This document shows, one piece after another, positions 25,557 to 33,033 of a DNA stretch of 54,999 nt; positions within the stretch are counted from its first letter, which is position 1, and each line of letters starts with the position of its first letter. The position numbers were made by a program, and so were the translations under genes. Location of the stretch: NCBI GenBank assembly GCA_964558405.1, contig CAZLDG010000005.1:1-54999 (forward strand), written 5' to 3'. The notes beneath the pieces were generated by a model. It ran no database searches and was not told where the DNA came from. It saw only the letters and a program-made list of their open reading frames with translations. The DNA is from Thioglobus_B sp964558405. Its GTDB lineage: Bacteria > Pseudomonadota > Gammaproteobacteria > PS1 > Pseudothioglobaceae.

Positions 25557-26000
25557 ATGCTAGTACAAGATATTATGTCAGTCGATGTGAAAACCGTCAC
25601 ACCCGATCAACCAGTGAAAGATATTGCCATTATGATGGTGATGGATCATATTAGTGGTGCGCCCGTGGTGGATGAGGATAACAACCTATTAGGTATTATC
25701 TCTGAAAAGGATATTTTGCAGCACATGTTTCCTGAGTTAGACGAAGTGATGAGTGATAATCATTTTGATTTTGAAAACATGGAGAACAACTACAAAAGCA
25801 CCATGAATGTCAAAATTGGCGATCTGATGACCAAGGACGTGGCCAGTATTGATATTGGCATGCCTTGTTTGAAAGCGGCCTCTACCATGTGGCTTCGAAA
25901 GTTCAGACGAATTCCAGTCACCGAGAACGGCAAATTGGTTGGCATTGTTAGTATTGGTGATGTGCACCGAGCTATTTTCAAAGCCTGCATGACTGCCTAA
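25557..26000 (+). CDS. Two-CBS-domain protein
   Basis: 147 residues consisting of two CBS domains (about 5-60 and 85-145; IMSVDVKTVTPDQPVKDIA and LMTKDVASIDIGMPCLKAA). Such stand-alone pairs bind adenine nucleotides and act as energy sensors, but targets cannot be predicted. It lies just upstream of sat, whose reaction uses AMP-related nucleotides (APS, ATP); a link is speculative. A possible -10, TAGAAT, is at 25517-25522. Confidence 0.88.
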   Translation: MLVQDIMSVDVKTVTPDQPVKDIAIMMVMDHISGAPVVDEDNNLLGIISEKDILQHMFPELDEVMSDNHFDFENMENNYKSTMNVKIGDLMTKDVASIDIGMPCLKAASTMWLRKFRRIPVTENGKLVGIVSIGDVHRAIFKACMTA

Positions 26001-26008
26001 TTTCACAC

Positions 26009-26030
26009 ATATCCCCTTGGGGATATTCTT
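26009..26030 (+). terminator. Weak hairpin after CBS gene
   Basis: ATATCCC (26009-26015) pairs with GGGATAT (26020-26026) around CTTG, followed by TCTT. Short and with a poor T tract; may terminate weakly. Confidence 0.45.
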
Positions 26031-26071
26031 ACATATCACCACAAAATGAGGTGTGCAAAAAAGCGCCTCGG

Positions 26072-26077
26072 TATAAT
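26072..26077 (+). promoter_or_regulatory. Putative -10 of sat
   Basis: Perfect TATAAT preceded by G. No good -35 at 16-18 bases upstream. Leader would be about 25 bases, with AGGAAAG (26098-26104) as ribosome-binding site. Confidence 0.5.
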
Positions 26078-26108
26078 CGTAGCTTTTTATTAAGTACAGG
26101 AAAGTGAT

Positions 26109-27317
26109 ATGTCAAAATTAGTACCACCGCATGGTAGTGATACACTAAAACCATTAGCCCTAGCAGGCGACGCGCTAGCAGCAGAGCTAGAAAGAGCTAA
26201 ATCTCTACCACAAATAACTTGTTCTTCTCGCGAGGAAGGCGACATCGTTATGATGGGTATCGGTGGCTTCACTCCGCTTGATGGCTTTATGAATAAAGCA
26301 GACTGGCAGGGTGTATGTGACAATATGACGATGGAAAGCGGCGTATTTTGGCCAATTCCAGTGACACTTTCAACCGACGATGAAGCGGTTAAGGCCGGCG
26401 ATGAAGTAGCGCTAGTTAGTTCTAAGACTGGCGATATCGTGGCTACTATGCAAGTTAGCGAGAAGTACGAAATTGACAAAGCACACGAGTGCGAAACGGT
26501 TTATAAGACGACTGAGATGGCACACCCAGGTGTGGTCATGGTTATGGATCAAGGCAAGTACAATCTAGCAGGTCCAATCAAGGTATTATCAGATGGTGGC
26601 TTCCCAGCTAAATATGGTGAGCTATATATGACACCAGCTGAGACGCGCGCTTATTTTGACGACAAAGGTTGGTCAACCATTGCGGCTTTCCAAACACGTA
26701 ACCCAATGCACCGTTCACACGAATACCTAGCCAAGATTGCGGTTGAGATTTGTGATGGTGTGATGATTCACTCAGTACTGGGCGGCCTTAAGCCAGGTGA
26801 CATTCCAGCAGAGGTACGTTCAGAGGCGATCTCTAAACTGATTGAAAACTACTTTGTAGACAACACAGTACTACAATCAGGTTACCCACTAGACATGCGT
26901 TATGCAGGTCCACGTGAGGCACTACTACACGCACTATTTAGACAAAACTATGGCTGTTCACATCTAATCGTTGGTCGTGACCACGCTGGTGTTGATGACT
27001 ATTATGGTCCATTTGATGCACACAACATCTTTGATGAGATTGCTGACGATGCACTGATTACACAGCCACTGAAGATCGACTGGACATTCTGGTGTCATAA
27101 GTGTGGCGGCATGTCGTCAATGAAGACTTGTCCACACAGCGCTGAAGATCGCGTATTGCTATCAGGTACTAAGGTACGTAAGATGCTTTCAGACGGTGAA
27201 GATCTACCTGAGACTTTCTCACGTCCTGAAGTGGCGAAAGTACTACAAGCCTACTATGCCGGCATCAAGGATGAAGACAAAGTAGAAATTAAACTAAGTG
27301 GCCATTCAGCGAAGTAG
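26109..27317 (+). CDS. sat: ATP sulfurylase (dissimilatory type)
   Basis: Sulfate adenylyltransferase; in sulfur oxidisers makes ATP and sulfate from APS and PPi. 402 residues, single-domain homo-oligomeric type, not CysD/CysN. Seen: GGFTPLDGFM, QTRNPMHRSHE (195-205, nucleotide-binding HxxH), GRDHAGVDDYYGPFDAHNIF, and Cys/His residues in CHKCGGMSSMKTCPH that probably bind zinc. Leu is mainly CTA or CTG and the gene has the biased codons of a highly expressed gene. Followed by aprMBA after a 152-base leader. Confidence 0.98.
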   Translation: MSKLVPPHGSDTLKPLALAGDALAAELERAKSLPQITCSSREEGDIVMMGIGGFTPLDGFMNKADWQGVCDNMTMESGVFWPIPVTLSTDDEAVKAGDEVALVSSKTGDIVATMQVSEKYEIDKAHECETVYKTTEMAHPGVVMVMDQGKYNLAGPIKVLSDGGFPAKYGELYMTPAETRAYFDDKGWSTIAAFQTRNPMHRSHEYLAKIAVEICDGVMIHSVLGGLKPGDIPAEVRSEAISKLIENYFVDNTVLQSGYPLDMRYAGPREALLHALFRQNYGCSHLIVGRDHAGVDDYYGPFDAHNIFDEIADDALITQPLKIDWTFWCHKCGGMSSMKTCPHSAEDRVLLSGTKVRKMLSDGEDLPETFSRPEVAKVLQAYYAGIKDEDKVEIKLSGHSAK

Positions 27318-27380
27318 TTCACTAAGTGAAAAAAATAGTAATAGAAAACTATATTAGTATATAATTATTCAGTTTTTGAG

Positions 27381-27411
27381 ACCCTTAATATCCATCATGG
27401 AGCTTAGGGGT
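27381..27411 (+). promoter_or_regulatory. Two-step hairpin in sat-aprM intergenic region
   Basis: ACCCTTAA (27381-27388) pairs with TTAGGGGT (27404-27411, one G-T), and inside it TCCA (27391-27394) pairs with TGGA (27398-27401) around TCA. Symmetrical two-base bulges separate the stems. May terminate sat transcripts or regulate apr. Confidence 0.5.
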
Positions 27412-27412
27412 G

Positions 27413-27437
27413 TTTAAAAAATTGATAATTTTTTAAA
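27413..27437 (+). promoter_or_regulatory. Perfect AT-rich palindrome upstream of aprM
   Basis: TTTAAAAAATT, GAT, AATTTTTTAAA: an 11-base perfect inverted repeat directly behind the preceding hairpin. Could be an operator, a bent-DNA promoter element or, as RNA, the tail of a terminator. The aprM ribosome-binding site AAGGAGG is at 27455-27461. Confidence 0.55.
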
Positions 27438-27469
27438 TGTGATTGATTTAACCTAAGGAGGAATAAAAT

Positions 27470-28351
27470 ATGGATATCACTACAACGCCAATTGCTGCAC
27501 TAGCGGCTAACACGGCAATTACATGGGCAGATATGCAAATGTATGTAATCGTTATGATCGCGCTAGTTGTTGTTATGACTGTGCTAGATCTAATTCACAA
27601 AGGAAGTGCAACTTACTTCTTTAAAAATGCAGAGAAAGCAGAAGCCGCTTTGAAACAAGGTTTGGCTGATGGTAACTCAAACTGCACAATCGGTACAAAC
27701 GAAGGCCGTTTCAAGGAGCTAACTGCTGGCGACAAAATGGGCGCTCTAGTAGGTACAGTAGTTTCAGACGTTGCAACTGCAGGTGAATTCCATAACCCAG
27801 TACGTCGTTTGGTACACATCCTAACTATGTGGGGTTTTATTTTCTTCAACGCTGCAACAGCAATGATCATTTTCGGCGAAGCTGAAACTGCAACATTGGC
27901 AACTGTTTGGAACCTAGGCGCAATTATGCTATTTGTTGGTTCTTTCTGGTTCTGGTTTGCATTTAAAGTTGACGTTCGTGCTGAAGGTAACTCATGGACT
28001 AACATTGAAATCAGAAAAGACAGCTTTAGTCTTGCACTAATGGCGACATCTCTAAGCGCACTAGGTTGGTCAATGACTGGCGGTGGTACTGGCGTTTGGT
28101 TCGCACTAGTAATTGCTTCAACTGCTGCTCTATTTGGCGGTGTTTACTGGTCTAAGTTCTCTCACATGTTCTTTAAGCCGGCAGCTGCGTACAACAAACG
28201 CATCATTACGCTTAATGGTACTAACGAAAACCTACCACACGAAACAAGAGATTCTGAGTGGCAGCAAAACAGACATTCAATGGAGCTTCTTAAGAATGCA
28301 CCAATGAATATGGGTCTTGGTATCAAGCGCGAAGAGCCTAAGCATTACTAA
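27470..28351 (+). CDS. aprM: APS reductase membrane anchor AprM
   Basis: Integral membrane protein thought to pass electrons from AprBA to the quinone pool. 293 residues with about six hydrophobic segments (near 20-42, 108-128, 138-165, 185-203, 208-228). Contains HNPVRRLVHILTMWGF with two His candidates for heme or quinone contact, and FKPAAAYNKRIITLNG near the C-terminus. Strong AAGGAGG site. First gene of aprM-aprB-aprA, an order found in SUP05-type organisms, where AprM replaces the QmoABC partner; no qmo genes are visible here. Confidence 0.92.
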   Translation: MDITTTPIAALAANTAITWADMQMYVIVMIALVVVMTVLDLIHKGSATYFFKNAEKAEAALKQGLADGNSNCTIGTNEGRFKELTAGDKMGALVGTVVSDVATAGEFHNPVRRLVHILTMWGFIFFNAATAMIIFGEAETATLATVWNLGAIMLFVGSFWFWFAFKVDVRAEGNSWTNIEIRKDSFSLALMATSLSALGWSMTGGGTGVWFALVIASTAALFGGVYWSKFSHMFFKPAAAYNKRIITLNGTNENLPHETRDSEWQQNRHSMELLKNAPMNMGLGIKREEPKHY

Positions 28352-28387
28352 TAATTAACTAATTAACTTAAGAAGAGAGGAAATAAT

Positions 28388-28891
28388 ATGCCAACTTTTG
28401 TATATATGACTCGTTGTGATGGCTGTGGACATTGTGTTGATATCTGCCCATCTGACATTATGCACATCGATGACAAATATCGTCGTGCCTATAACATTGA
28501 ACCAAACATGTGCTGGGAGTGCTACTCATGTGTGAAAGCATGTCCACACCAAGCAATTGACGTACGTGGTTATGCAGACTTTGCACCACTAGGTCACAGT
28601 GTTCGTACAATCCGTGATGAAGAGAAAGGTACGATTGCATGGAGAGTAACTTTCCGTGACGGTCGTGTGAAGAACTTCCTATCACCAATTACAACTAAGC
28701 CTTGGGGCCAGAACATTCCTGACTTTAGAAATGAGCCTGCGCCAACTCAAGAGCAGCGTGACTCTCAATTACTATCATTTGAGCCTGAAGCAATTTTCAG
28801 CAGCTCTGAAGATGATCACGTAACTGAGCACAAAGAGTTACACACGTTAGAATCTAACGGTTTAGAAATGAAAGAAGGAGTTTACTACTAA
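28388..28891 (+). CDS. aprB: APS reductase beta subunit
   Basis: Iron-sulfur subunit of adenylylsulfate reductase. 167 residues. Two [4Fe-4S] motifs: Cys10/13/16/20 (RCDGCGHCVDIC) and Cys42/45/48/52 (CWECYSCVKAC). The C-terminal half forms the extension that wraps AprA. AGAGAGGAAATA precedes the ATG. The stop overlaps the aprA start by one base (TAATG), coupling translation of the two subunits. Confidence 0.98.
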   Translation: MPTFVYMTRCDGCGHCVDICPSDIMHIDDKYRRAYNIEPNMCWECYSCVKACPHQAIDVRGYADFAPLGHSVRTIRDEEKGTIAWRVTFRDGRVKNFLSPITTKPWGQNIPDFRNEPAPTQEQRDSQLLSFEPEAIFSSSEDDHVTEHKELHTLESNGLEMKEGVYY

Positions 28892-30792
28892 TGGGTATCA
28901 AGACTATTTATGAAAACGACATCGACGTTCTAGTAGCCGGTGCTGGCCTTGGTGGTACAGGTGCTGCATACGAAGCTAGATATTGGGGTCAAGATAAGAA
29001 AATCGTAATCGCTGAGAAAGCAAACATCAACCGTTCAGGTGCTGTTGCGCAAGGTCTATACGCGATTAACTGTTACATGGGTACTCGTTGGGGTGAGAAC
29101 AACCCTGAAGATCACGTACGTTATGCACGTATTGACTTGATGGGTATGGTTCGTGAAGATCTAATGTTCGACATGGCTCGTCACGTAGACTCTGCAGTAC
29201 ACAAGTTTGAAGAGTGGGGTCTTCCACTAATGAGAAACGCTAAGACTAATGCTTACCAGCGTGAAGGTCGTTGGCAGATCATGATTCACGGTGAATCTTA
29301 TAAGCCTATCGTTGCTGAAGCAGCAACTAAGAACGCTGACAAGACTTACAACCGTGTAATGATTACTCACCTACTAATGGATGAGTCAGGTCGTAACCGT
29401 GTTGGTGGTGCGATTGGTTTCAACGTACGTACTGGTAACTGTCACGTATTTAAGTCTAAGACTGTTGTTGTAGGTGCCGGTGGTGCGTCTAACATCTTTA
29501 AGCCACGTTCAGTGGGTGAAGGTGCAGGTCGTGTATGGTACGCACCATGGTCTTCAGGTTCTGCATATGCGTTAATGATTAACGCTGGTGCGAAGATGAC
29601 ACAAATGGAAAACCGTATCGTTTTGGCTCGATTCAAAGACGGTTATGGTCCAGTAGGTGCATACTTCCTACACCTTAAGACTTACACTCAAAACGGTTAT
29701 GGTGAAGAGTATGAGTCAAAGTGGTTCCCAGAATTAGAAAAGATGGTTGGTAAAGGCTACCTAGACGTTGAAGTATCTCACGCAACGCACAGACCTATCC
29801 CGACTTGTCTACGTAACCATGCGTTCATCTCTGAAGTAAACGCGGGTCGTGGTCCAATTCACATGATTACAATGGAAGCATTCCAAGACCCTCACTTAGA
29901 AGAGGTTGGTTGGGAGAACTTCCTAGGTATGACAGTTGGTCAAGCGGTACTATGGGCTGCGACTGACATCGATCCTAAGTACATCAACCCTGAGCTAACA
30001 ACTTCTGAGCCGTATGTAATGGGTTCACACGCAACAGGTTGTGGCGCATGGTGTTCAGGTCCAGAGGATATCTCTCCAGATGAGTATCACTGGGGTTATA
30101 ACCGTATGATGACTGTTGAAGGTCTATTTGGTGCGGGTGACGCGGTTGGTGGTACACCACACGCATTCTCATCAGGTTCATTCACTGAAGGTCGTCTATC
30201 AGCGAAGGCTGCTTGTAAGTACATCGATGACGGTAAAGCTGAAGGCATCGTGGTTTCTGATAAGCAAATCAACGATCGTCGTGAAGAAATCTTCAAGCCA
30301 CTTGAGACTTACAGAATTGGTCGTAACGAAATCGTTGCGGGTACTGTATCTCCAAGCTACATCCTTCCTATGCCAGGCCTACAGCGTCTGCAGAAGATTA
30401 TGGATGAGTACTGTGGTGGTGTAACAGTGTCTTACATGACTAACGACAAGCTACTAAACATGGGCTTGCAAAAACTAGCGATTCTAGAAGAAGATCTAGA
30501 GAAAGTTGGTGCAGAAGATATTCACCAGTTAATGCGTGCATGGGAGCTTAAGCACCGTCACCGTACTTCTGAGTGTGTAATGCAGCATACTTTATTCCGT
30601 AAGGAAACTCGCTGGCCTGGTTACTACTACCGTGGTGATGCCATGAAAGTAGATGATGACAACTGGCACGTACTAACTGTGTCTCGCCGTGATCCTAACA
30701 CAGGTGAGTACACAATGGAGAAGGCACCTCTTTACCACCTAGTAGGTGATATCGAGGACAAGGCTCTAGCGGAACTAAACGCTAAGAAGTAA
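28891..30792 (+). CDS. aprA: APS reductase alpha subunit
   Basis: FAD-containing catalytic subunit; in sulfur oxidisers combines sulfite and AMP to APS. 633 residues. Seen: FAD motif VLVAGAGLGGTGAAYEA (13-29), RSGAVAQGLYAINCYMG, VVGAGGASNIFKPRS, the AprA signature MGSHATGCGAWCSGPEDI, and GAGDAVGGTPHAFSSGSF near the flavin. Strong codon bias with CTA leucines marks it as very highly expressed. Ends shortly before a strong terminator. Cytoplasmic, membrane-attached through AprM. Confidence 0.98.
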   Translation: MGIKTIYENDIDVLVAGAGLGGTGAAYEARYWGQDKKIVIAEKANINRSGAVAQGLYAINCYMGTRWGENNPEDHVRYARIDLMGMVREDLMFDMARHVDSAVHKFEEWGLPLMRNAKTNAYQREGRWQIMIHGESYKPIVAEAATKNADKTYNRVMITHLLMDESGRNRVGGAIGFNVRTGNCHVFKSKTVVVGAGGASNIFKPRSVGEGAGRVWYAPWSSGSAYALMINAGAKMTQMENRIVLARFKDGYGPVGAYFLHLKTYTQNGYGEEYESKWFPELEKMVGKGYLDVEVSHATHRPIPTCLRNHAFISEVNAGRGPIHMITMEAFQDPHLEEVGWENFLGMTVGQAVLWAATDIDPKYINPELTTSEPYVMGSHATGCGAWCSGPEDISPDEYHWGYNRMMTVEGLFGAGDAVGGTPHAFSSGSFTEGRLSAKAACKYIDDGKAEGIVVSDKQINDRREEIFKPLETYRIGRNEIVAGTVSPSYILPMPGLQRLQKIMDEYCGGVTVSYMTNDKLLNMGLQKLAILEEDLEKVGAEDIHQLMRAWELKHRHRTSECVMQHTLFRKETRWPGYYYRGDAMKVDDDNWHVLTVSRRDPNTGEYTMEKAPLYHLVGDIEDKALAELNAKK

Positions 30793-30836
30793 GCCTAACC
30801 CATATTAGAGACGCTGACTCAGGTCTCTAAGGTTGT

Positions 30837-30866
30837 AAAAAAGACCAACTCTGTTGGTCTTTTTTA
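30837..30866 (+). terminator. Terminator of the apr operon
   Basis: AAAAAAGACCAAC (30837-30849), TCT loop, GTTGGTCTTTTTT (30853-30865). Strong rho-independent terminator. Confidence 0.93.
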
Positions 30867-30906
30867 TCTATAGTAGGTTTAGTATTAGACTTACTATAGA
30901 TAAAAA
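30861..30906 (+). repeat. 15-base perfect inverted repeat overlapping the apr terminator tail
   Basis: TTTTTATCTATAGTA (30861-30875) and TACTATAGATAAAAA (30892-30906) are perfect reverse complements separated by 16 bases. The left arm includes the T tract of the apr terminator, so the two hairpins share bases. It sits in the leader of the next gene, whose GAGGTAAA site lies just before 30933. Confidence 0.8.
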
Positions 30907-30932
30907 ACACTATTGATGACCGAGGTAAAACT

Positions 30933-31283
30933 ATGAACATTACAGACAAATCTGATGAGGAATTATTAGCCATTGCGCAGCCGATGTGGGCCGATTTGGT
31001 GAAGTATTCTAACAACCAGAACTACGGACTATTTACCAAGCATTTTTCTGATGATATGTTGCGCGGTGCGAATGAAGTAGAAATGGGCAAACAGTTTGCA
31101 CGCAGTGAGCTAACCAAAAACCTATCAACTGAGTTTGATTTTTTAGGCACCATTCGTCGTGGTGAGTATGTGACCGTTTTGTTCAGACAAAAGCACAAGA
31201 AGCAGGACGGTGAGTGGCTGGGTCGTTTGGTACTGGGTTATCAAGACGAGATTGTGAAGATTTTTGGCGCAACCATCTTTTAA
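30933..31283 (+). CDS. Unknown 116-residue protein downstream of apr
   Basis: Not recognised. Soluble, 116 residues, predominantly alpha then beta: helices around 8-24 and 30-60 (FTKHFSDDMLRG), then strands FDFLGTIRRGEYVTVLFRQ and GEWLGRLVLGYQDEIVKIF. The alpha-beta order resembles NTF2-like small barrels, only as an impression. No signal peptide, no Cys. First of three closely spaced genes (gaps of 3 and 11 bases) that follow the apr operon. Confidence 0.8.
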   Translation: MNITDKSDEELLAIAQPMWADLVKYSNNQNYGLFTKHFSDDMLRGANEVEMGKQFARSELTKNLSTEFDFLGTIRRGEYVTVLFRQKHKKQDGEWLGRLVLGYQDEIVKIFGATIF

Positions 31284-31286
31284 GTC

Positions 31287-31787
31287 ATGGCTGAGAAAGT
31301 AGCAGACGGAAAACTGGTTGAGTTGACCTATCAGGTCATTGATCAGAAAACCGAAGAAGTGTTGATCCAAGTGGAATATCCCATTGGCTATGTACATGGT
31401 GTGAACGACATTCTTTCTGAGCCGGTGATGAAAGAGTTAAATAACTGTGTGGTAGGCGATGTGATTGAAGTGCCAATCGATTGTAATATTCTCTATGGTG
31501 AGCGCGATGAAAACTTGGTATTTACCGATTTTATTGACAATGTGCCTGAAGAATACCGCGAAGTCGGTTTGACCATTACCATGGAAAATGACAAAGGCGA
31601 ACCTAGAGATTTCCTGGTAACACGTGTGGATGAAAAATCAGTCACCATTGATGGCAACAATCCTTTGTGTGGTCGCCATGTGGTCTTTAAGCTAGAAGTG
31701 CTTTCTGTGCGTGATGCGACTGAGGAAGAGATCGAGGCTGGTGGTCCAGTGGATGCTGAGCCAGATTTAAACGAGTTGTTGCACTAA
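31287..31787 (+). CDS. SlyD-like FKBP peptidyl-prolyl isomerase
   Basis: 166 residues. FKBP strand LVELTYQVIDQKTEEVL, short gate sequence PIGYVHGVNDILSEPVMKEL, an inserted flap (IF) domain, and the SlyD-family end DGNNPLCGRHVVFKLEVLSVRDATEEEI. Folding helper with chaperone activity. Unlike SlyD it has no His/Cys-rich metal-binding tail, and its gate segment departs from the common GxGxLIPGLE form, so isomerase activity may be weak. Sits between two unrecognised genes; may serve maturation of neighbouring or sulfur-oxidation proteins. Confidence 0.85.
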   Translation: MAEKVADGKLVELTYQVIDQKTEEVLIQVEYPIGYVHGVNDILSEPVMKELNNCVVGDVIEVPIDCNILYGERDENLVFTDFIDNVPEEYREVGLTITMENDKGEPRDFLVTRVDEKSVTIDGNNPLCGRHVVFKLEVLSVRDATEEEIEAGGPVDAEPDLNELLH

Positions 31788-31798
31788 AAGGAGCCAAT

Positions 31799-32161
31799 AT
31801 GCCGATTGATTTTACTGAGTCAGAGATTCAAATTGCCCGTGAGCTGGTTGATAATCGCTGGAGAGAAGACAAAAAAGACATTCACTTGGCTGATATAGAA
31901 TTCACCAAAAAAGACGAAGAGCAGGCAACCGCTTATCCAGCCCTGGTTTGGGAAGATAAAAGCAGCACGTTTGTGGTTCTAAAATTGGGCGCATTCTCTT
32001 ATAAGAGTTTTTTCTATTTTGGTATGGACAAGCGTTTTGATACCGGTGTGGATGAGTACAATGATCTGAATGAATGTGTAGACGTACTATTAAAGTCACA
32101 AGCGGACTTTATTCTTTCTAAGAGTACCAAGGGTCTTAAGGTAGAAATCAACAAAGATTAA
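31799..32161 (+). CDS. Unknown 120-residue protein, third gene of post-apr cluster
   Basis: Not recognised. Acidic and Lys-rich soluble protein, no Cys, no signal peptide. Helix at 6-22 (ESEIQIARELVDNRW), aromatic central strands (SSTFVVLKLGAFSYKSFFYF) and a C-terminal helix with NECVDVLLKSQADFI (one Cys at about 91). AGGAG (31789-31793) precedes the ATG. Followed by a strong terminator, so it ends the unit that begins at 30933. Confidence 0.78.
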   Translation: MPIDFTESEIQIARELVDNRWREDKKDIHLADIEFTKKDEEQATAYPALVWEDKSSTFVVLKLGAFSYKSFFYFGMDKRFDTGVDEYNDLNECVDVLLKSQADFILSKSTKGLKVEINKD

Positions 32162-32181
32162 AACCCAGACTCTAACAAATA

Positions 32182-32210
32182 AAAAAAGGCGCGATTTTCG
32201 CGCCTTTTTT
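32182..32210 (+). terminator. Terminator of the post-apr cluster
   Basis: A run, GGCGCGA (32188-32194), TTT, TCGCGCC (32198-32204), T run. Same stem as the one at 32993-33009 on the far side of the lipase gene. Confidence 0.93.
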
Positions 32211-32222
32211 GTGGAAACGATT

Positions 32223-32987
32223 ATGATGATGTTTATGTCCATAACAAGAACGATGCAAACTGGCCTAACAATGACCCTGCTCTGGTTTTATTTGAGCATG
32301 GTCTCTGTGGCTTATGCGAGTGAACATCATTCAGATTCACTACAGCCAGATACGCAAGAGTTGGTATTGTTACTTCATGGCTTGGGGCGTAGTAATATCG
32401 CCATGTGGCGTTTGGCTGATAGGCTGGAGGATGCGAATTATGAAGTGCAGCGCATTGGTTATCATTCAATTGGCACAACGTTGGCGGAAGTCTTGACAGA
32501 TATTACTGGGCAAATCAATCAGTGTTGCGCCAAAGATCAGCGCAAAATCCACTTGGTTGGCCACTCGTTGGGCGGGCTACTGATTCGCGCTTATTTGCAA
32601 GATAATCAACTTTTAAATCTAGGCAGGGTTGTGCTGATTGGTACGCCAAACAAGGGCACAGAGATTGCCAATTGGTTGGGTGATAATCCCGCGGTGAAAC
32701 TCTTAACACCGATTGCTGTTGAACTCAGTACGCACCAGGATAGCTTTCCTAACCGACTGCCTTTGCCGTATTATCCAGTTGGGGTTATTGCTGGTGTGGT
32801 GGATAGGGATAATGAGAATTACCTGCCAGGACGTGATGATGGTATGGTGTCAGTGGAGTCAACCAAGTTAGAAGGTATGCGTGATTTTATTGAGATTAGC
32901 AGCGGACATTCGATGATGCGTTATAACGACGAGGTAGCGCAACAAGCCATTAATTTCTTACAACAGGGTCGTTTTTACAAGCCATAA
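32223..32987 (+). CDS. Exported alpha/beta-hydrolase (lipase/esterase-like)
   Basis: Likely secreted or periplasmic esterase. About 254 residues. Start is uncertain: GTG 32211 overlaps the end of the upstream terminator, while three consecutive ATG codons at 32223-32231 and one at 32235 are better placed; no strong ribosome-binding site. Signal peptide TMTLLWFYLSMVSVAYAS. Catalytic features: oxyanion-type LLLHGLGRSN, nucleophile VGHSLGGLL, Asp in PGRDDGMVSVES, His in SSGHSMM; IGTPNKGTEIA is typical of PGAP1-like lipases. Monocistronic between two terminators. Confidence 0.87.
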   Translation: MMMFMSITRTMQTGLTMTLLWFYLSMVSVAYASEHHSDSLQPDTQELVLLLHGLGRSNIAMWRLADRLEDANYEVQRIGYHSIGTTLAEVLTDITGQINQCCAKDQRKIHLVGHSLGGLLIRAYLQDNQLLNLGRVVLIGTPNKGTEIANWLGDNPAVKLLTPIAVELSTHQDSFPNRLPLPYYPVGVIAGVVDRDNENYLPGRDDGMVSVESTKLEGMRDFIEISSGHSMMRYNDEVAQQAINFLQQGRFYKP

Positions 32988-32988
32988 A

Positions 32989-33013
32989 AAAAGGCGCGAG
33001 ATTCGCGCCTTTT
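32989..33013. terminator. Bidirectional terminator between lipase and hppA
   Basis: AAAAGGCGCGA, GAT, TCGCGCCTTTT. Serves the convergent lipase and hppA genes; near copy of the hairpin at 32182-32210. Confidence 0.9.
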
Positions 33014-33033
33014 AATTCAATCTAAAATTATTT

